A stretch of 64,000 nucleotides of DNA, from contig NC_134643.1 in the NCBI RefSeq assembly GCF_030463565.1, forward strand, positions 215,440,583-215,504,582, read 5' to 3'. Position numbers and translations under genes: made by a program. Below, in pieces: positions 1 to 13,533 of this stretch (within the stretch, counting starts at the first letter, position 1; the number at the start of each line of letters is the position of its first letter). Below the pieces are notes generated by a model. That model searched no databases, was not told where the DNA came from, and saw only the letters and a program-made list of their open reading frames with translations. This stretch comes from Pelecanus crispus (taxonomy: Eukaryota; Chordata; Aves; Pelecaniformes; Pelecanidae).

Positions 1-1898
1 ATATGATGCTGTGTTACTAAAAATAAAGAAAATTTAGGTTGTAGGCATATATTGCAATGTCATCTGTTCCCCCCCCCGGTAAAAATTACAGTAGATGCTG
101 AAGGTTTGTTAAGCTTGGGGAGGGATATAGTTGCTTTTCAAAATAAATACTATTTATGAAAGTTTATTTCAAGTTATCTACAGGAGAGCGAACATGCAAG
201 GAGGGGTTATATAATGTTTTCTTTGGAACATACCTTTGCTAAATATATTTTTAAAGGTTGCTAATCTGTTTCCTGCCTCGGAAACCAAGGAAGTCAAAGA
301 GAAGGAGATTATGGACGTGTCTGTTAACTTCAATGCTGTGGCATTTCTATGACTTCCATCTCCTACGCTGTTACAAGCTCTGCAGGAAAGGGATATGTGA
401 CTTGTGTTGAAAACTTTCAGGTTTCCTGTTTCTCTGAGCAAGGTGGTTTCTGGCTGAGCCAGGTAACTTTTACTGCTGGGGCATCTCTCCATATTTTCCA
501 TTGCCTTGGAAAATTTGTGGTCTCCACTGTTCCTGACCACCCCGGACAGTTAGTGATCTCTTGCCTCCAGACTCACAATACCAGCCGTGTAGTGGCATCA
601 GCTATGTGCAAGTCCCTTTGCATTCTGCCGTCAGTTGTATTTCTTGTGAATAAAGTGTTGCTGTTACAGAATGCCAGGGAGCCCTGAATATAAACGTATC
701 AATTATGTGTCAACACAACAGCATCTGTCGTTGAAATTGGGTACCATTTATTTGGCATCAGCATAGCAAAGATTTGGCTGACAGCCAGAGTAAAATATTC
801 CAGCAGAAACTGCTGCAACAGGAGCCATCTCTGAAGTAATTCTCTGAAATTCAGGTACTCTAACATCATCTTTTAACAAATTCTTAAGACATTAGGGACC
901 TTAAGCAAAAAGCCTTTCAAGTTCCATATTCTTGTCTACTTTTATTTCTTTTTCATGTCTTTTTGTTTTGGTTTGTTTTTTTTTGTTCCTGCTCTCCGAA
1001 GACATACATACAAGGTTCTGGGATGTATATAACCTGTGATTTAATATCCTTTTTTGGCTTTCCATTTCATATTCCAATGCCTGTTTACATAAAAATTCCA
1101 AATGAATGCAATCAGTGATGGCTTCTTTGGGGAAACTTTGCTTAACTGTGAAAGAGGCAAGGCTTTCAAAATAGGAGAGTAAGAAATTATATCCCCTTTC
1201 TCATAAAAGATACGTAGCTGTTTGTTTGGTTTTTCCTATTTTTCTTTTTTTTTCCTGATTAACTTAGTCTCTCTGATCTCCCTCGCGTTTTCTTAGACCT
1301 CATCTAAGTACGTTTCACGTTCCCAGAGATGTGAGTGAGCCAAAACAGTAATTTCAGAAAGTTAGGAAAGCCTCGAGTTTTGTAAGGCGCTCCATTTGTC
1401 ATGGGCATAATCGCTATGGTTCAGTAAATATTTTACAGTACCTTTGGGAAATCGGAAACTGAGATCAATTTGCTTTTATGGATGATCCTTATCATACGTC
1501 AAGGAGGTAAAGAAGTAACTCTTCTGTTTAATGGTATATCTTGTAATAGTCAGCTGGTTGATTCTGATGTAAATAACTTTTTAAAAATTAAAATGGGAAG
1601 ATCAGAGTGGGAAAGCAGAAAATATGGAACAAAGACTTGGGGTCATGTAATGTCTCCAAATGTTTATCTCGTATCTTTTCACTGACTAGGGTCCAAACAG
1701 TCCCTGTCCCTTCATCAAATTAATGTTTTTCAGTTGTGGGCTAAAGAAACTCCTTTCTAGGAAAGCGTTAAGAACAATAAAGAGATAAAAGTAGTTGGGA
1801 GAAAATATGCATTGGATTTTCAGTGCTGGAAGAAAAGCTTGTAGAATAAAGATGAGCTGGGTTTTTTAAACGTTTTTGGTTTTGTTGGTTTGGTTGTT

Positions 1899-1918
1899 CC
1901 CCCCCCCCCCCCCCCCCC
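1899..1918. repeat. Homopolymer C20 tract
   Basis: Twenty consecutive C on the + strand, preceded by a T/G-rich run of GTTTT and GGTT units. Such tracts are length-unstable and can form G-quadruplex or i-motif structures on the complementary strands. Read length errors are possible here. Confidence 0.9.
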
Positions 1919-4900
1919 GGAGGTTTGAAGTCATGTGAAGTTCAGTTTCTCTTGGAGGGGAGAGAACAATGAAAGGGAAGGAGGTCTATCATATTCTCTG
2001 TATTTTAAATGGGTTGCTTTCTGTTTGGATAGAAAAGAAATGGTAAATTTGGATTAACTCTTAACTTCATACTCTCAAAAGAAATCACAAATCTAGAGTT
2101 AAGTAATGAAACCTCTTTAGGAAAATCAATGCTACCTTTATCCAAGCTCAGTTTATTCAAGAGGTCAGCTTTGTTGCTGCCCTGGCATAGCCTGAATTTA
2201 ATGATTAACCTCTTTGTGACTGTTCATGTAACTTCTGGCTTTCCATCTGGTACTTTATATAAGCATAAGACAAAATGATAACAGAATGCTGTAATAGAGT
2301 GGTATGTGCTATTTGGGGAAAAAATCTCTTTCCAAATCCTATATGCAGTATGCATCAGCCCCAGTGAAACTGAGAGAAGCCCATTAAGAAATGAGATTAG
2401 CTGTCTGCTCTCTAGATGAGTTAAAATCTCTGTCCAGCATGGTAATCAGTGATGTCTAACTGGTAGCTTATCTGGTAATAGTGCTGTCGCCTTTTATAGA
2501 GGCCCCTTCTCTTGCAGTTCTTGCCAGGCATGTGTATTCATTTCAGCCACGTATAACATTGAGTGTCAAAATGATACCCTGTAATAAATTTTAAAATCCT
2601 CTTCAGTGCTGAACCTGGCACTGTCTTGTTCTGTTGTGTCGCCTTTCCATTCAGCAGATTTCCTTGTGAGATCTGAAAGTGTCATGTAAGCAGTAGCATA
2701 CAAGAGGAGGGAGAGTATGCTTTGTGTGAAAGCAGCGCTGAAAAGTGCAGCATTAGGTTCAAGGTTCAAAGCAAAGTATTGTCAAGTACTAGACAGTGTG
2801 CTTGCTCTAGCAGTAATCATCTCTGTAATTTTCTGCAGGTTAAAAAAAAAATCCATATAATTCTGGGAAGTAAATACAAAACAGATTTGAAAAATAGCTT
2901 TAGTTAATGTAATAGCCTGTAAAGTCTAAATCATTTTCCTGTTAAATTGGAGAATATGAGGAAGAGCAATTCTAATGCCAGCAGTCTTTGATTCATTTAT
3001 CTCCATAAAATACAGATCTGCTGTCCGTTCCGTATCCATAGATGCTCATGTCCGTGGAGAGACCTGGCCGCAACCTGTGGAACACTGTAGTAGGAACTGA
3101 GACAAGTTGCCAGATGGGAACTGAACTTCTCATCAGCTCTTGCCACATGTACAGAGTCCCGTATCTTTTGAAGGTGTCTTCTGTTGGTAGTTGCTTCCCA
3201 TCAGTGTTTGTTCACCTTCCATCTTTCCTTTCACTGCAGGAGGTGAATTTTGACTGCAGATGTCCTGGTGGTTGGTTTTTAAGTGCTGTGCACTTTTTGC
3301 TCTTGGGTTCTGTCAAGTTACTGTGATCTTAGCCAGTGAGTTTACCTTATTTTGTATTTCATTCTAAACTTGCTATTCTGAAATATATTGTGTCATTTCT
3401 GTCTAGAGGTTTACGAACAATTTGAACCTGTTGCTAGCATCCCCAGTTGACTGAAACTTTAGCATGCCCTCAAAGAAAGTGAAATGATTCATATGGTACA
3501 GTACAGTAGATAAAAGGCTTATGCTTCTCCCTTCCCCTTCTCAAAAATCTGCTTTGAGGTTGTAGTTCTAATATCAAGGCTCAGTTAATTAGTGAAAAAC
3601 AAATCTCACTTCTCTGTTGGACGGGGGAAGCAATGGTTGATGGATTGTATCATAGGAGGAGTAAGTAGATCTAGATATCTTCTGCTATCTCTAGCCCTTT
3701 GTAGGAAAAAAGATGGTTCTCGGAGTTCTGCTGGAGGTGGTGTGTACTGTCCTTGCCTCCAAACGCAGAGTGTGCTTGTTGATTCTCTTGGGTTTTGGAG
3801 AGCCCATGCTCAAGAATATGGGTGCATTACACTTGGCTTTATTTAGAATATTCAGGTTCTGGACTGGTTAGTTAGAGGTACTGTTAAACCACTGCCTGGT
3901 TTTCTGTCCAGGTACTTGGTTTATTTGCCTCTCTGTGTTGAACCTCCATCTCTTTTTCTTAGTGTCCCCTCTTCTTCCCCGTTCAAATTAGTGGCAGTTT
4001 TTGAGGAAAATAACATTTTCCTTTTCCTTTACACTTACACTAGAAATTGAAAGGGCATAATGCCCCTTCTTCACTCTTAGGAGTGAAGTACTATTTTATA
4101 GTACCCTCAGATTAAACATTGGGGTCACTGAATCTACTTCTGGCACTGCAGCTCTTGTATTGAGGAACAGCCTGTTTGGAGCAGCGTTTGCAAAACCATC
4201 TCAATACATCTCACTATTACCAAGTTAGTACTGCAACCTTATATAAGCCAGTCTCCATCCACTTAACTCCAGGATGACTTCAATGATTAATATTTATACA
4301 AAAAGCTTTCATGTTTCCACAGTGAAATTGTCTTACTCTCAAAAGCAAGGGTGGCTTTTTCCCTGTTGACTCGATGTGAAAACCCTTGCAAAGGCTTTCA
4401 GCAGCACTGCATCTGAGACAGGCATCAGCAGAAAAACTAGGGTCATCTTTAATTTGGTATTTCGTTTTGTGAAATTGCCTACTCTGAGAGAAATAAAACA
4501 TTTACATGTATATTAACCAATGTTTGCCAGCTCTTGGAATAAAGCCAGTTCTCTCAGGGCCAAACAAATGCTCTGAGTGAATGAGTAATAATCTGCTATT
4601 GTCACTCCTAATTATGGATGGGTAGATAAAGCAATGTTTGCCATTTTAAGTTGTCCTATTCACTCAAAAAACTAAAAATCACAATGAGCTATCAGCTTGG
4701 AGTATCTATAGCATGTCTGTTTATAGCTGATTTACTCAATATAGCTGTTGCAAAAGTTCAAAACCTCCCCACGTGATACAAAGTAATTGTGGAAGAGGAT
4801 GAGAAGCATGAAGGTTACAGATGTTTTGGGACAGTAATTTGGAAGCTGCAGCCAGAGGCTGAAAAGATACATGGCAGCATCTCTTCTTAAATGAAATGCA

Positions 4901-5719
4901 AGGTCCCTGTGCCTCGTTTATTTTCTGAGTCATCTCTGTCATGTTAATAGAAAGTTAAAAATCTATGGATTCCCAAAATAATGGCTGTATTGAGTTTTTG
5001 TTGTTGATAGATAGGTAAGAGGAGGGCATAATACTGAGTACCTTACAGTGATGTTTTTTTGTGTCTCTGAGCCTTTTCATTTGCTTAATTTTTCAACAAA
5101 TGCAGTTAACAGTTTTGAAAACTTGGTTTTATGCATTTGTGAGTGTGCTTTTCTCATGAAGTTAACAGGAATCTTGGCAAGATCAGGCTGAATAGAAACA
5201 GCAACAAGACTTTTCTTTTGTTGAGAAAGATGCGTGGTTTTATTTGGAGCACTTAAAATCCCACCCCTTTAAGGCCCATATTAAATGTTGCAGAGAGGCA
5301 AATAGCAGAGCATCCCTCTGGAGTAAGAGTTTGAGGCATTGAGAGCCATTCCTGAGTTGAGATTGTCCTCGGAACGCCCTGTGAAGTCTCCTATGAGATC
5401 TCCTGGCAGGTTGTGGAGGAGTGTGCTATATCACACCTAAATCCATAGGTAGGAGATGGATGAGAACTACAAACTGTCAGCCACTAAGAGTAAATAAACA
5501 GTGCAGAGGTGAGAATGATAATTGATGTCAGTCTTCTCCAATGGGCTGACTCTTCCATCCGCTTCTTTTAGTCTTTATTTCACTTCTGTGCAGCTTTTCT
5601 TCCATGCACTGGTTTCTTGCCTTTTGGTTCCCTTCCTCCCTTGCACACTAAGGGGGCTTTCCTGGTCTTTCTCTCTGGGCTTCATTAATCTCATTCACCT
5701 ACTTATGCTGCATCACAAA

Positions 5720-5739
5720 TTTTTTTTTTTTTTTTTTTT
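5720..5739. repeat. Homopolymer T20 tract
   Basis: Twenty T in a row, then C and TTTT. No LINE 3' end was recognised next to it, so it is a plain homopolymer rather than a proven retroposon tail. Confidence 0.85.
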
Positions 5740-6343
5740 CTTTTCCCCCACTGCATTAAATGTCCTACTGTGGTCTCGTTAAATGAAATAACAGCAAGAA
5801 GGGTTGGTGTTGATGTTGCAGATATCAGGATGTCCACAGCCCAGGGTGCAGCCGTTAATATTCTGTCCGTAAGCTGTGGAAGGCAGACTCTGAAGAGATG
5901 CCTAAGGACATGATTCCTCAGCCCCTCTGAAAGGTCACATGTAGGACTTAACTTCTGTACTGTGCAGCCTTAGCTGTCACTTGGTGTTCACAGGCGCTTA
6001 GATAAGATTAAAAACTAATACATCCCCGGTTTGAGAGAAGGTTGAATAATACGTGATCCAAACCCTATGTCTACTGGATCATGGGCAGGCACCTTTAAAC
6101 ACCCATTCCCTGCACACCCACAGTTCCCAAACTGTCCATGGGCCCCAACACGGACTTGACTTCCATTGCTACATGTTCAGGGTACAACTTGAAATGGTTT
6201 GATTGTTGAGTGCCTGCTGTTGCATTGACAAGAGGTATCTGCTGAATATGCCAGAAAACATGCTATCAAATTTGGCCGATGTAAACAATGAAGCAAAATG
6301 AGTCATATTTTTAAGAGCTGGTCAGCAGCATCTTAACAAAAAT

Positions 6344-6464
6344 GGGGGGGGGGGGGGGGGGAGAACCAACTGCACCACAAAACCAACAAAAAAAAAAAGC
6401 CTAAAGAACAAAAAAACCACGAAAGAAAAAAAAAACCAAAAAAACCCCAACCAACCCACCCAAC
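6344..6464. repeat. G18 tract followed by A/C-rich low-complexity segment
   Basis: Eighteen G residues (6344-6361) are followed by about 100 bases made almost only of A and C, with runs of A up to 11 and CCAA/CCAAC units. The segment is non-coding. The G run could form a G-quadruplex (inference). Confidence 0.85.
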
Positions 6465-9400
6465 AGCTTGGAGCAATGTTTCTTGAAATTACTCTAAAAT
6501 ATTAAACTATTGAGATTAATCTGAATTAATCTATATGAAGTAAGAAAGATACCTGCTTAGATCTTGGCAGCAGTAGGTGCTCGCAGTATTATAAATAGAA
6601 AGCAAAACAAATTGAGGTGCTTATTAAATTTGCCTTTATGATGCTTTGAAGAATTGCAGTGGAACAGAAAAGAAAAATTACCAAAGGCTCTGGCTTAGAA
6701 GGGTGACTTAAATAGCTGTGCTGCCAAAGGAAACGGAACATAAAATAGGACAAGTGATAGACTTGTTCAAAAAAGGTTATCTAACAGCGATTTGTCCCTA
6801 GCGTGGAGAGATAGGCTGAGAGCTTTGGAGGGATGTGTTTGAACAGGGGAGGGCTTAATTTTTTTGGACAGTTTTAATACAGTGTTGAATTTTAATATAT
6901 TTTCCAGGAGATTGCACTGTAATCCTTTCTACCACTTATGTTTCTCAAGTTTTACCTTGTTTCCCTTTTCCCCTTCCCTCAGCTGACAAAAACGAATTCT
7001 GTGGGAAATGTTCGTGTTTGGGAATTGGGTTCATTCAGAATTTTTGGTGCCTTTTTGGATAAGGCTTCGGTGAGGATCCTGTATGTTGTTCAGCATTTTC
7101 CAAAATTCTTGAAACACTCTAGGGCCTCCGCAGAGAGGTGGCTGAGCAGAGCAGCAGGCTCAACTGGCAGAGAGAGACTATTAAAAATGAATCAAAATCT
7201 GCAATGTTTTTTTCTTTAATGAGATACTCAAATTGATTTAATTTGGCAGGGAACATTCTAGGAAATCGTAGCATGGGCAAATCGGTGCTTTGGGGAGCAG
7301 TGAATTGCCCTGCGTGAGATCAGAGATCCTGCTTTTTAATGCAGTGAAACACAAGCGCAGTTGCTGGTGGAGAGGAGGCCTGCAGTGGCACAGTGTCGCT
7401 TCTGCGCCCTTCTCATCTCAGTTACTCTCTTGGAAAATGCCTGGCGTACAAACAACGAAGGCATCTGGGTTAGAAATGGTGATAACACACGTGCACACGC
7501 AGAACAGCTAGAGCTGTTAGCGCAGAGCGAAGGGGCAAAGGGAACGTGTGCGGACAACAGGACTCCGGGCATCCACCATTTAATATGTTTTATCTGTGGT
7601 TAGGAATTCAGTTGCATCCATATGCTTATGAGTTGAACAAAAAAGATGACTTAGGCAGTGCACGAACATGACTACCCTTGGAAAAGTTTGGATCTGTTCA
7701 GCAGGGAATGAAGCTGGTATCTTGTGCTAAGCTTATTGGGGTTAATGCACGGTTGTGTATCATTGGTGACTCCCGGAGAGTGCTGTGAATGTAATGGATT
7801 GCTTTAAAAACAACCCGAGTGGAAAGGAAGGCTGCACAGGAATAAATGAGAAGGGAGAATCTGAATACTGTTATGTAGGGAGATGTAATGTTTTGGTCTT
7901 GATAAGTGCTTTAAAAGAAGGTCACTTGTACTTGACAGTGGTTGAACTATGGTACTGATCGATAGCTGTTTGCTGAACGTTGTAGAGGAGCTTCTGAGAC
8001 ATCCTTCTCTGACTGCCGGGGCTTGCTTGTAATGGACTTCGTTACAGACACGGCTCCATAGAGTTTGCTTTTGCTTCTGAGTTTTTGAGCTGGTGGAAAG
8101 TCCTGGCAGTAGGACTGTAAATAGGAGTACACAAATAGGTGGTGCAAGAGCCAGTATTGCAGAACTGATTAGGCAAAACCAGGCTTATGTTTAGAGGGTG
8201 GCTTTGCAGGGAAACTCCCTTTGGTTAGACTGTGCAAAACTTTTTTTCCTTTCTGTCCCTGTAATTTTATTAAGTCTTAATTAAACTTTCTGCAATTAAA
8301 TTAGTTTACATTAATGTCACACTGTCTTATTATGTGTATATTGACAGACACTAACAGGGATTTGATCAGCCTAATCCAGCTGTATGTAATTATGTGCCTT
8401 CTCCTTAAATAATTGCAAACAGAGTCTATCAATCATGGCAGGAAAGCCTGCTGCTTTATTATAATGTGGGATTGTTTAGTGAAATGTAATAAGACTTCAG
8501 GTTTAAGCTGGGAAGTAAACAGAATGAGATTTTAATGAGACTGGTGATAGGAAGAAAAACCTCTCCCCACCCATCCTGTGTCGCAAGTCTCAGCTCTTAT
8601 CTTCCCTTCCCCCCTGCCAAAGGTGTCCTGATTGCACTGCTGTCACACTGATGTTGAGAACATTTCTGTAATTTGAAAGGAATTTGGCAAAGGTGCAGAT
8701 TTCTGGCTGCCGGAGGAAGAGCTCTAGCCTAAACCTGTGGTGCTGTTCCAATGTAAGGTGGAGGTTTTTATTTCATTCATTGATAACTTGATTACCCAGA
8801 TCAAAGGAGAGTGTGTAGAAAGCAACAGAGGTGGGAATGAAATCTGCCAAGCTGCAGCACTGCACAAGCTCTAAAACACCTGCCCCGCATGGAAAACAAG
8901 TAGGTAAGGGAGTTACACAGGCACTCACTTCAGTGATTATATTTGGGTAGATTTCTGCATGATTTAGTTACTCTCCAGTGTCATGCAGTCCTCCCTGGCA
9001 GGTGTACAAGCAAGGAGAGGCAGGCACGGTGCCAGCAGTCTTTCCTCAACCTCCTACTGGAAAGCCATCCGTGCCAAGGAAAGCTTGAAAAACCAGAACT
9101 TCAGACAAGCCCTGAAGGGGGTGAGTTTGAGATCTGAACCCCTCGTTCAGCATGCTCTGGCATTGCATCCAGGTTGCATTAAATCTGTGAATACCTCCAA
9201 GTTACTTCATAAAATAAAATGGTAAGTGCCACTGTTGGTGAAGCACGGTCCATTTTCCGCTGCAGGACTGTCTCAGGAGGGTTTCAGGAGTCCAGGTACA
9301 CATCCCCCTTTCTCCTGTTACAGGTAATTCTGTGTCTTGAGCCAGAAGAGGGAGATTTCCCTTTGTGTATTGTGAAGAAACAAACTGTTTCACAAATAGC

Positions 9401-10974
9401 TTGAGTCCAGCATACACAGATTGTCTTGTGGTCAGGAAGTGCAAATGTTGTTTCTAGACGTTGCCCTGGTATCTTGGGAGCTGTTCGTTCAGCTCTTCTC
9501 TTCTGTCAGTCACTCTCCATCATTCCCCTCTCTGGTACACACACATGCATCTACGTGCGCACCCCTCCTCCCCCAGACTCATCCCTTGTCTTTGCGTTTT
9601 TTGTGGGTTTAGATTTAACAATCCGTTCTTGCGGTGGGCATGGATTTTTTTGCCTGCCAGGTGCTAGCCTGGACTGAATTTTCAGTGCCAAAGTGTTAAT
9701 GACAGCAGAATTATAATGAAAAGCAGTGACAGTCCTTCAACTCTCCTGTTTGCATTGCAAAACTGTAACATCAGGCTTCAGACTTGCTGGCATCCTGCCT
9801 GGCGTGTGTCTTGGGGATCTGTTTCAAACACATTTATAGCGATGCTGTCTCACGGAGCGACTGTGTTGGGAACCTGGTAGTTTGAACGGGAGAAGTAGCA
9901 GCGAGACCGCGCTCTGGATGGTGGTGGGAAAAGTGTTTCCCATCTAGGTCATCATCAGCTCAGAGGATGAGCACTGCTACCCTCTGGTGACAGTTCAGCT
10001 CGTGGTGTGAGTTAGCAGCGACAGTCCAGGTCTTGGTGCGCTCGTGACCCTGATGCAGCTGTACTGGAAAACAGAAATGTTATTTTCACACCGGATTCCT
10101 CTTGCTGCATCTTCTTGCAGATGCCAAAAGCTTGGGGTTGGTCTGGGAGAGCAGCACATTAATTTTGAGGCACTCCGACACCAGTGACTCATTTATTTTT
10201 ATTTATTTAGCGTAGCTATTTAGAAGCTGACTGAATTTCTGTAAGTACACTGGAAAGACAAATGTTTTGTATCCAAAGGAGTCTTGTCAGAAACAGTTGA
10301 GAAAATTACTTCCTAAGAAAACAGCTGAGCAAACACATAATATCAAGTCATATGCTAGGTGTCGTGGTTTACTGCATTTATGTGCAAGATCATCTGTAGC
10401 TGTATAGATAGCAAATGGCAAGCTCTTCTCTTACAGCCTCCCCTAGGAAGTGAATTCATGCAGTAACAGAAATTAGGTGTTTGTTTTTCTTGTGTTTTCA
10501 GTAAACATTAGTCATATTTCTTCATTGGACAACTGCCTGTTGCAGAAGTTGTCTTGATGCTGGTTCTTTATCCATAAAGAAAAACAGGGGTTATTCATCC
10601 ACCTGTTCATGGAGCAAAAGGACTTGCCTTTTTTTTGTTGTTGTTGTTGTCAAATTGAATTCCGTTCTGTTTCTTTGCTGCATTCAGGGCAGATACGATT
10701 GCACTGCCACGCTGTATGCACCAAAAATACCATCACCTCGTCTCTGTTTAACAATGCCTTCCCAGATGCAGAGATCCGTGGCTTTTTGTTTCTAATACAG
10801 ATTACTCGCTATATCAAAGTCCTCAGAACTGTGGAAATCGTATAGAAATAGCTTTTTTGCTTTGGCGGCCTTGCTCTCTCTGACTTTCTGGCAGCATTCA
10901 ATGCTGGCTTTCATTTTCCACATGCTGTGAGTATTTTGGAGACTCTCAAAGCTACATTTACAGTAAATGTGATG

Positions 10975-11362
10975 TTCATAGAATCATAGAATCATAGAAT
11001 CATCTAGGTTGGAAAAGACCTTTAAGATCATCCAGTCCAACCATTAACCTACACTACCAAGCCCACTCTAGACTAATCAAGGGTAGACCAGACTAAACCA
11101 TATCCCGAAGTGCCACATCTACCCGTTTTTTAAACGCCTCCAGGGATGGGGACTCCACCACCTCTCTGGGCAGCCTGTTCCAATGCCTGACCACCCTTTC
11201 CGTAAAGAAATTTTTCCTAATTTCCAGTCTAAACCTCCCCTGGCGCAGCTTAAGCCCATTTCCTCTTGTCCTATCGCTAGCTACTTGGGAGAAGAGACCA
11301 ACACCCACCTCACTACAACCTCCTTTCAGGTAGTTGTAGAGAGCGATAAGGTCTCCCCTTGT
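10975..11362 (-). mobile_element. CR1 LINE fragment, 3' end of ORF2
   Basis: The left edge carries three copies of the TCATAGAA 8-mer, the complement of the CR1 3'-terminal repeat, so the element is on the - strand. It is followed by the typical CR1 3' UTR. The - strand then encodes about 70 C-terminal ORF2 residues (11093-11308) including the characteristic RTRGNGLKL and [19 protein letters not shown] segments. It is 5'-truncated near 11362, as usual for CR1. No clear target duplication was found. Confidence 0.9.
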
Positions 11363-13189
11363 TGTTGCAGTAATGATGGGTCAATTCAGATTTAGGTCTG
11401 TAATTTGGAAAAAAAAACCCCACCACCCCTCACGAAAAAATAACATTAAACTGACTTTAAACAGCATCATAATAGTTCCATATTGTTATGCATGTAATTA
11501 AAAGCTCTTAGCCTTGAAAACAGGGTTGTTTTGATTTGCTAATCATAATTCCTTGCTACAGTCAGATTGAGGTAAAGTTTTATGATACTAAGAATTGGCC
11601 TCATGCTGTAACGTGAAAATCCATTTTTCACAGAGGGAAAAAAAATTTCTGTTAATGCTTTTCTTCATTTTTAGCACGCTCTGAAATCATGACAGATAGT
11701 GTCACCGAAACATGAAGATCTCAAATTTAGCATTGTAAGCATTATCTTCAGCTATGCATCAATTCTGCTGTGCAACTTCTGTTTAAAAGTAATCAGCTGG
11801 GTGACCCAGATCATTTGATGGTGCAGAAGCCAAAGTTATTTGTGTGGCTGTTCCTGCAGAGTCCTTGCTCGCTTAGGTTGCTCTTGTTTCGTTAGGGGGA
11901 TGGCTTGTACGAATGAAAAGTTTCTTTTTTAAGCAGGCAGTAATCATTTTCCCTTGTTAGTGGTCGGACAGAGCTGTGTTTCGGTACCAGAAGGAACTGT
12001 CTGGTAATGGAATATTCACTTCATCATGGGGCCACGCCACTTTTGTGTTCCTGAAAGTGTGTTGGCTGGGGAGATTTAGGGGAGGGAGGGAGGATGTGAC
12101 TGGGATTAAAGCGTTTTGTTAATCCTCTGGGCAGGCTTGCTCTTTAGGGTTCAGCTCTCTTACTCAAATTGGCAAATCTCTGCTCGATCCATCTTTGTCA
12201 CCCACACAAGTGATTACATAGAACATTTTGCTCCTTTAGAGTCTGTCAAATAATGAAGATTTTTTTAACTATCATTTTACATTTAGCGTTTAAAATGGAG
12301 CGTAATAATTGTGCTTGAGTGTGAGGGAAATAGTGCTGTACAATCACTACCGCAGTTGCATAAAAACTGTTACAATCAGGCTTTTTTTTTTTTTTTTAAA
12401 AAAAAAAGCCCTCTCCTCAGACCCAGGTTTGCAAGGTATTAGGTGCCTAATGCGACACAAACACAGGAGCAGATTTAGCTTCTGTCTCGGCATGGGAGTT
12501 GGGCGCAGACTGGTCTAAGTGCTTGTGTAAATCCTACCCAGGTAGCAGCCATCTGAAGGGATGAAGGTGTTTGTCATAAAAGATGTGAGGATTGTTATTT
12601 TTCTCTCTTACACCTGCCAAAACTGAAACACAAGGAGAAAAACAAGTGACAGAGTTGGACCTGTGTGGCTGGAAAGGCTGCGTGCAGAACTGAGGTCTCT
12701 GAAGAACCCACCTAGAGCTCTGTGCACAAGTATTCCTGTTTGTAAATCTCTCCCGAGCTCCTACTGAAATACTTTTTTGAATTCCCATTTAGCTGCATCT
12801 CTAAGCTGGCCAAATCACCTTAGAAATTGGTGACCTTGCTGATGCTACGCTAGGAATGGCCAGACCTTTCAGCTGCAGGAAAGAAAATCCTCCATCCAAA
12901 ATGTGATATTTCACCTTGAGGTAAAATCAGTTATGGAGTAAGGACAAAAAAATAAATCGGTGTTTCAAGGGGTAGTCTAAAACAAGTCTTGTCCTTTATT
13001 AAACGGTACCCAGGGTTTGTTTAGCAGTATTACATGCAGTTCAATCATTTATTTTAAAAAAAACCCAAAACATTTGTATGGTTTCAAAGGTAGGAAATAA
13101 CATGTTATCTATTGCTTAGACTCCACTTTTAATTAAGGGTTGAAGTAAGGATGATGTTACTTCAGCCAGCTTGTCGGTCCCAGGCTCCC
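11363..13189. other. Non-coding stretch without recognised gene
   Basis: Likely SMCO4 intron. It contains a T16-A10 run flanked by GGC and GCC (12379-12410) that can fold into a simple hairpin. Nothing else is supported. Confidence 0.5.
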
Positions 13190-13533
13190 CGTGCTGGCTG
13201 GGGCAGCACATCAGGTTTCCTTCTGCTCCGTCAGGAGCTGCCATCTCCTTGCGGTGGCCACCGGCTCGGCCGCAGTGAAGCTGCAGTTGCACGAATAAGG
13301 GGGGATTAAAGCCTCGTGTGGGAGACCCTGCCCGGCCGCTCCTGGCTGCCCAGAGCCGCTGCGTCCCTTCTGCTGGGACTGCGCAAGCAGAGCGCTCTGT
13401 GCCCGCGGCCGGGGGCTTGGGCAGCACTGCAAGCAGCCGTCCTCTTTCACGGGAGGGAAGGGCGAGCTGTGTCAGGGGGCCGGGGAGCCTTCCTCTTGTA
13501 GCCACCGCTCCGCACTTAGCCCTGGTTCCCTGC
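13190..13533. promoter_or_regulatory. CpG-rich patch next to a solo LTR
   Basis: By eye this segment holds some two dozen CpG dinucleotides in about 340 bases and is strongly GC-rich, while neighbouring sequence is AT-rich and CpG-poor. It stops at the target duplication of the LTR at 13534. It may be a small CpG island, for instance an alternative SMCO4 promoter or first exon, or an older GC-rich repeat. No splice donor or start site was assigned. Apparent long open frames on both strands here are explained by the base composition. Confidence 0.35.

Larger units (their letters stand above)
1..10974. other. Non-coding stretch, probably SMCO4 upstream/5' intron sequence
   Basis: I see no exon I can defend here. 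Open frames are short, on both strands, and without protein-like composition. The stretch holds homopolymer tracts (C10 near 69, C20 at 1899, T20 at 5720, G18 at 6344) and an A/C-rich low-complexity segment following the G tract. Placement in an SMCO4 5' intron is an inference from the long introns of this gene in human; no SMCO4 upstream exon was recognised. A homeobox-motif-rich patch near 8.25-8.5 kb is discussed as a finding. Confidence 0.5.

Noticed and set aside
178..687. Overlapping open frames of 112 and 120 codons on opposite strands
   Set aside because: They overlap each other on opposite strands and have no domains, no splice signals that extend them and no recognised homology.
12379..12410. 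T16-A10 hairpin flanked by GGC and GCC
   Set aside because: The simple complementary homopolymers explain the fold. There is no sign of a terminator or RNA gene role in this vertebrate context.
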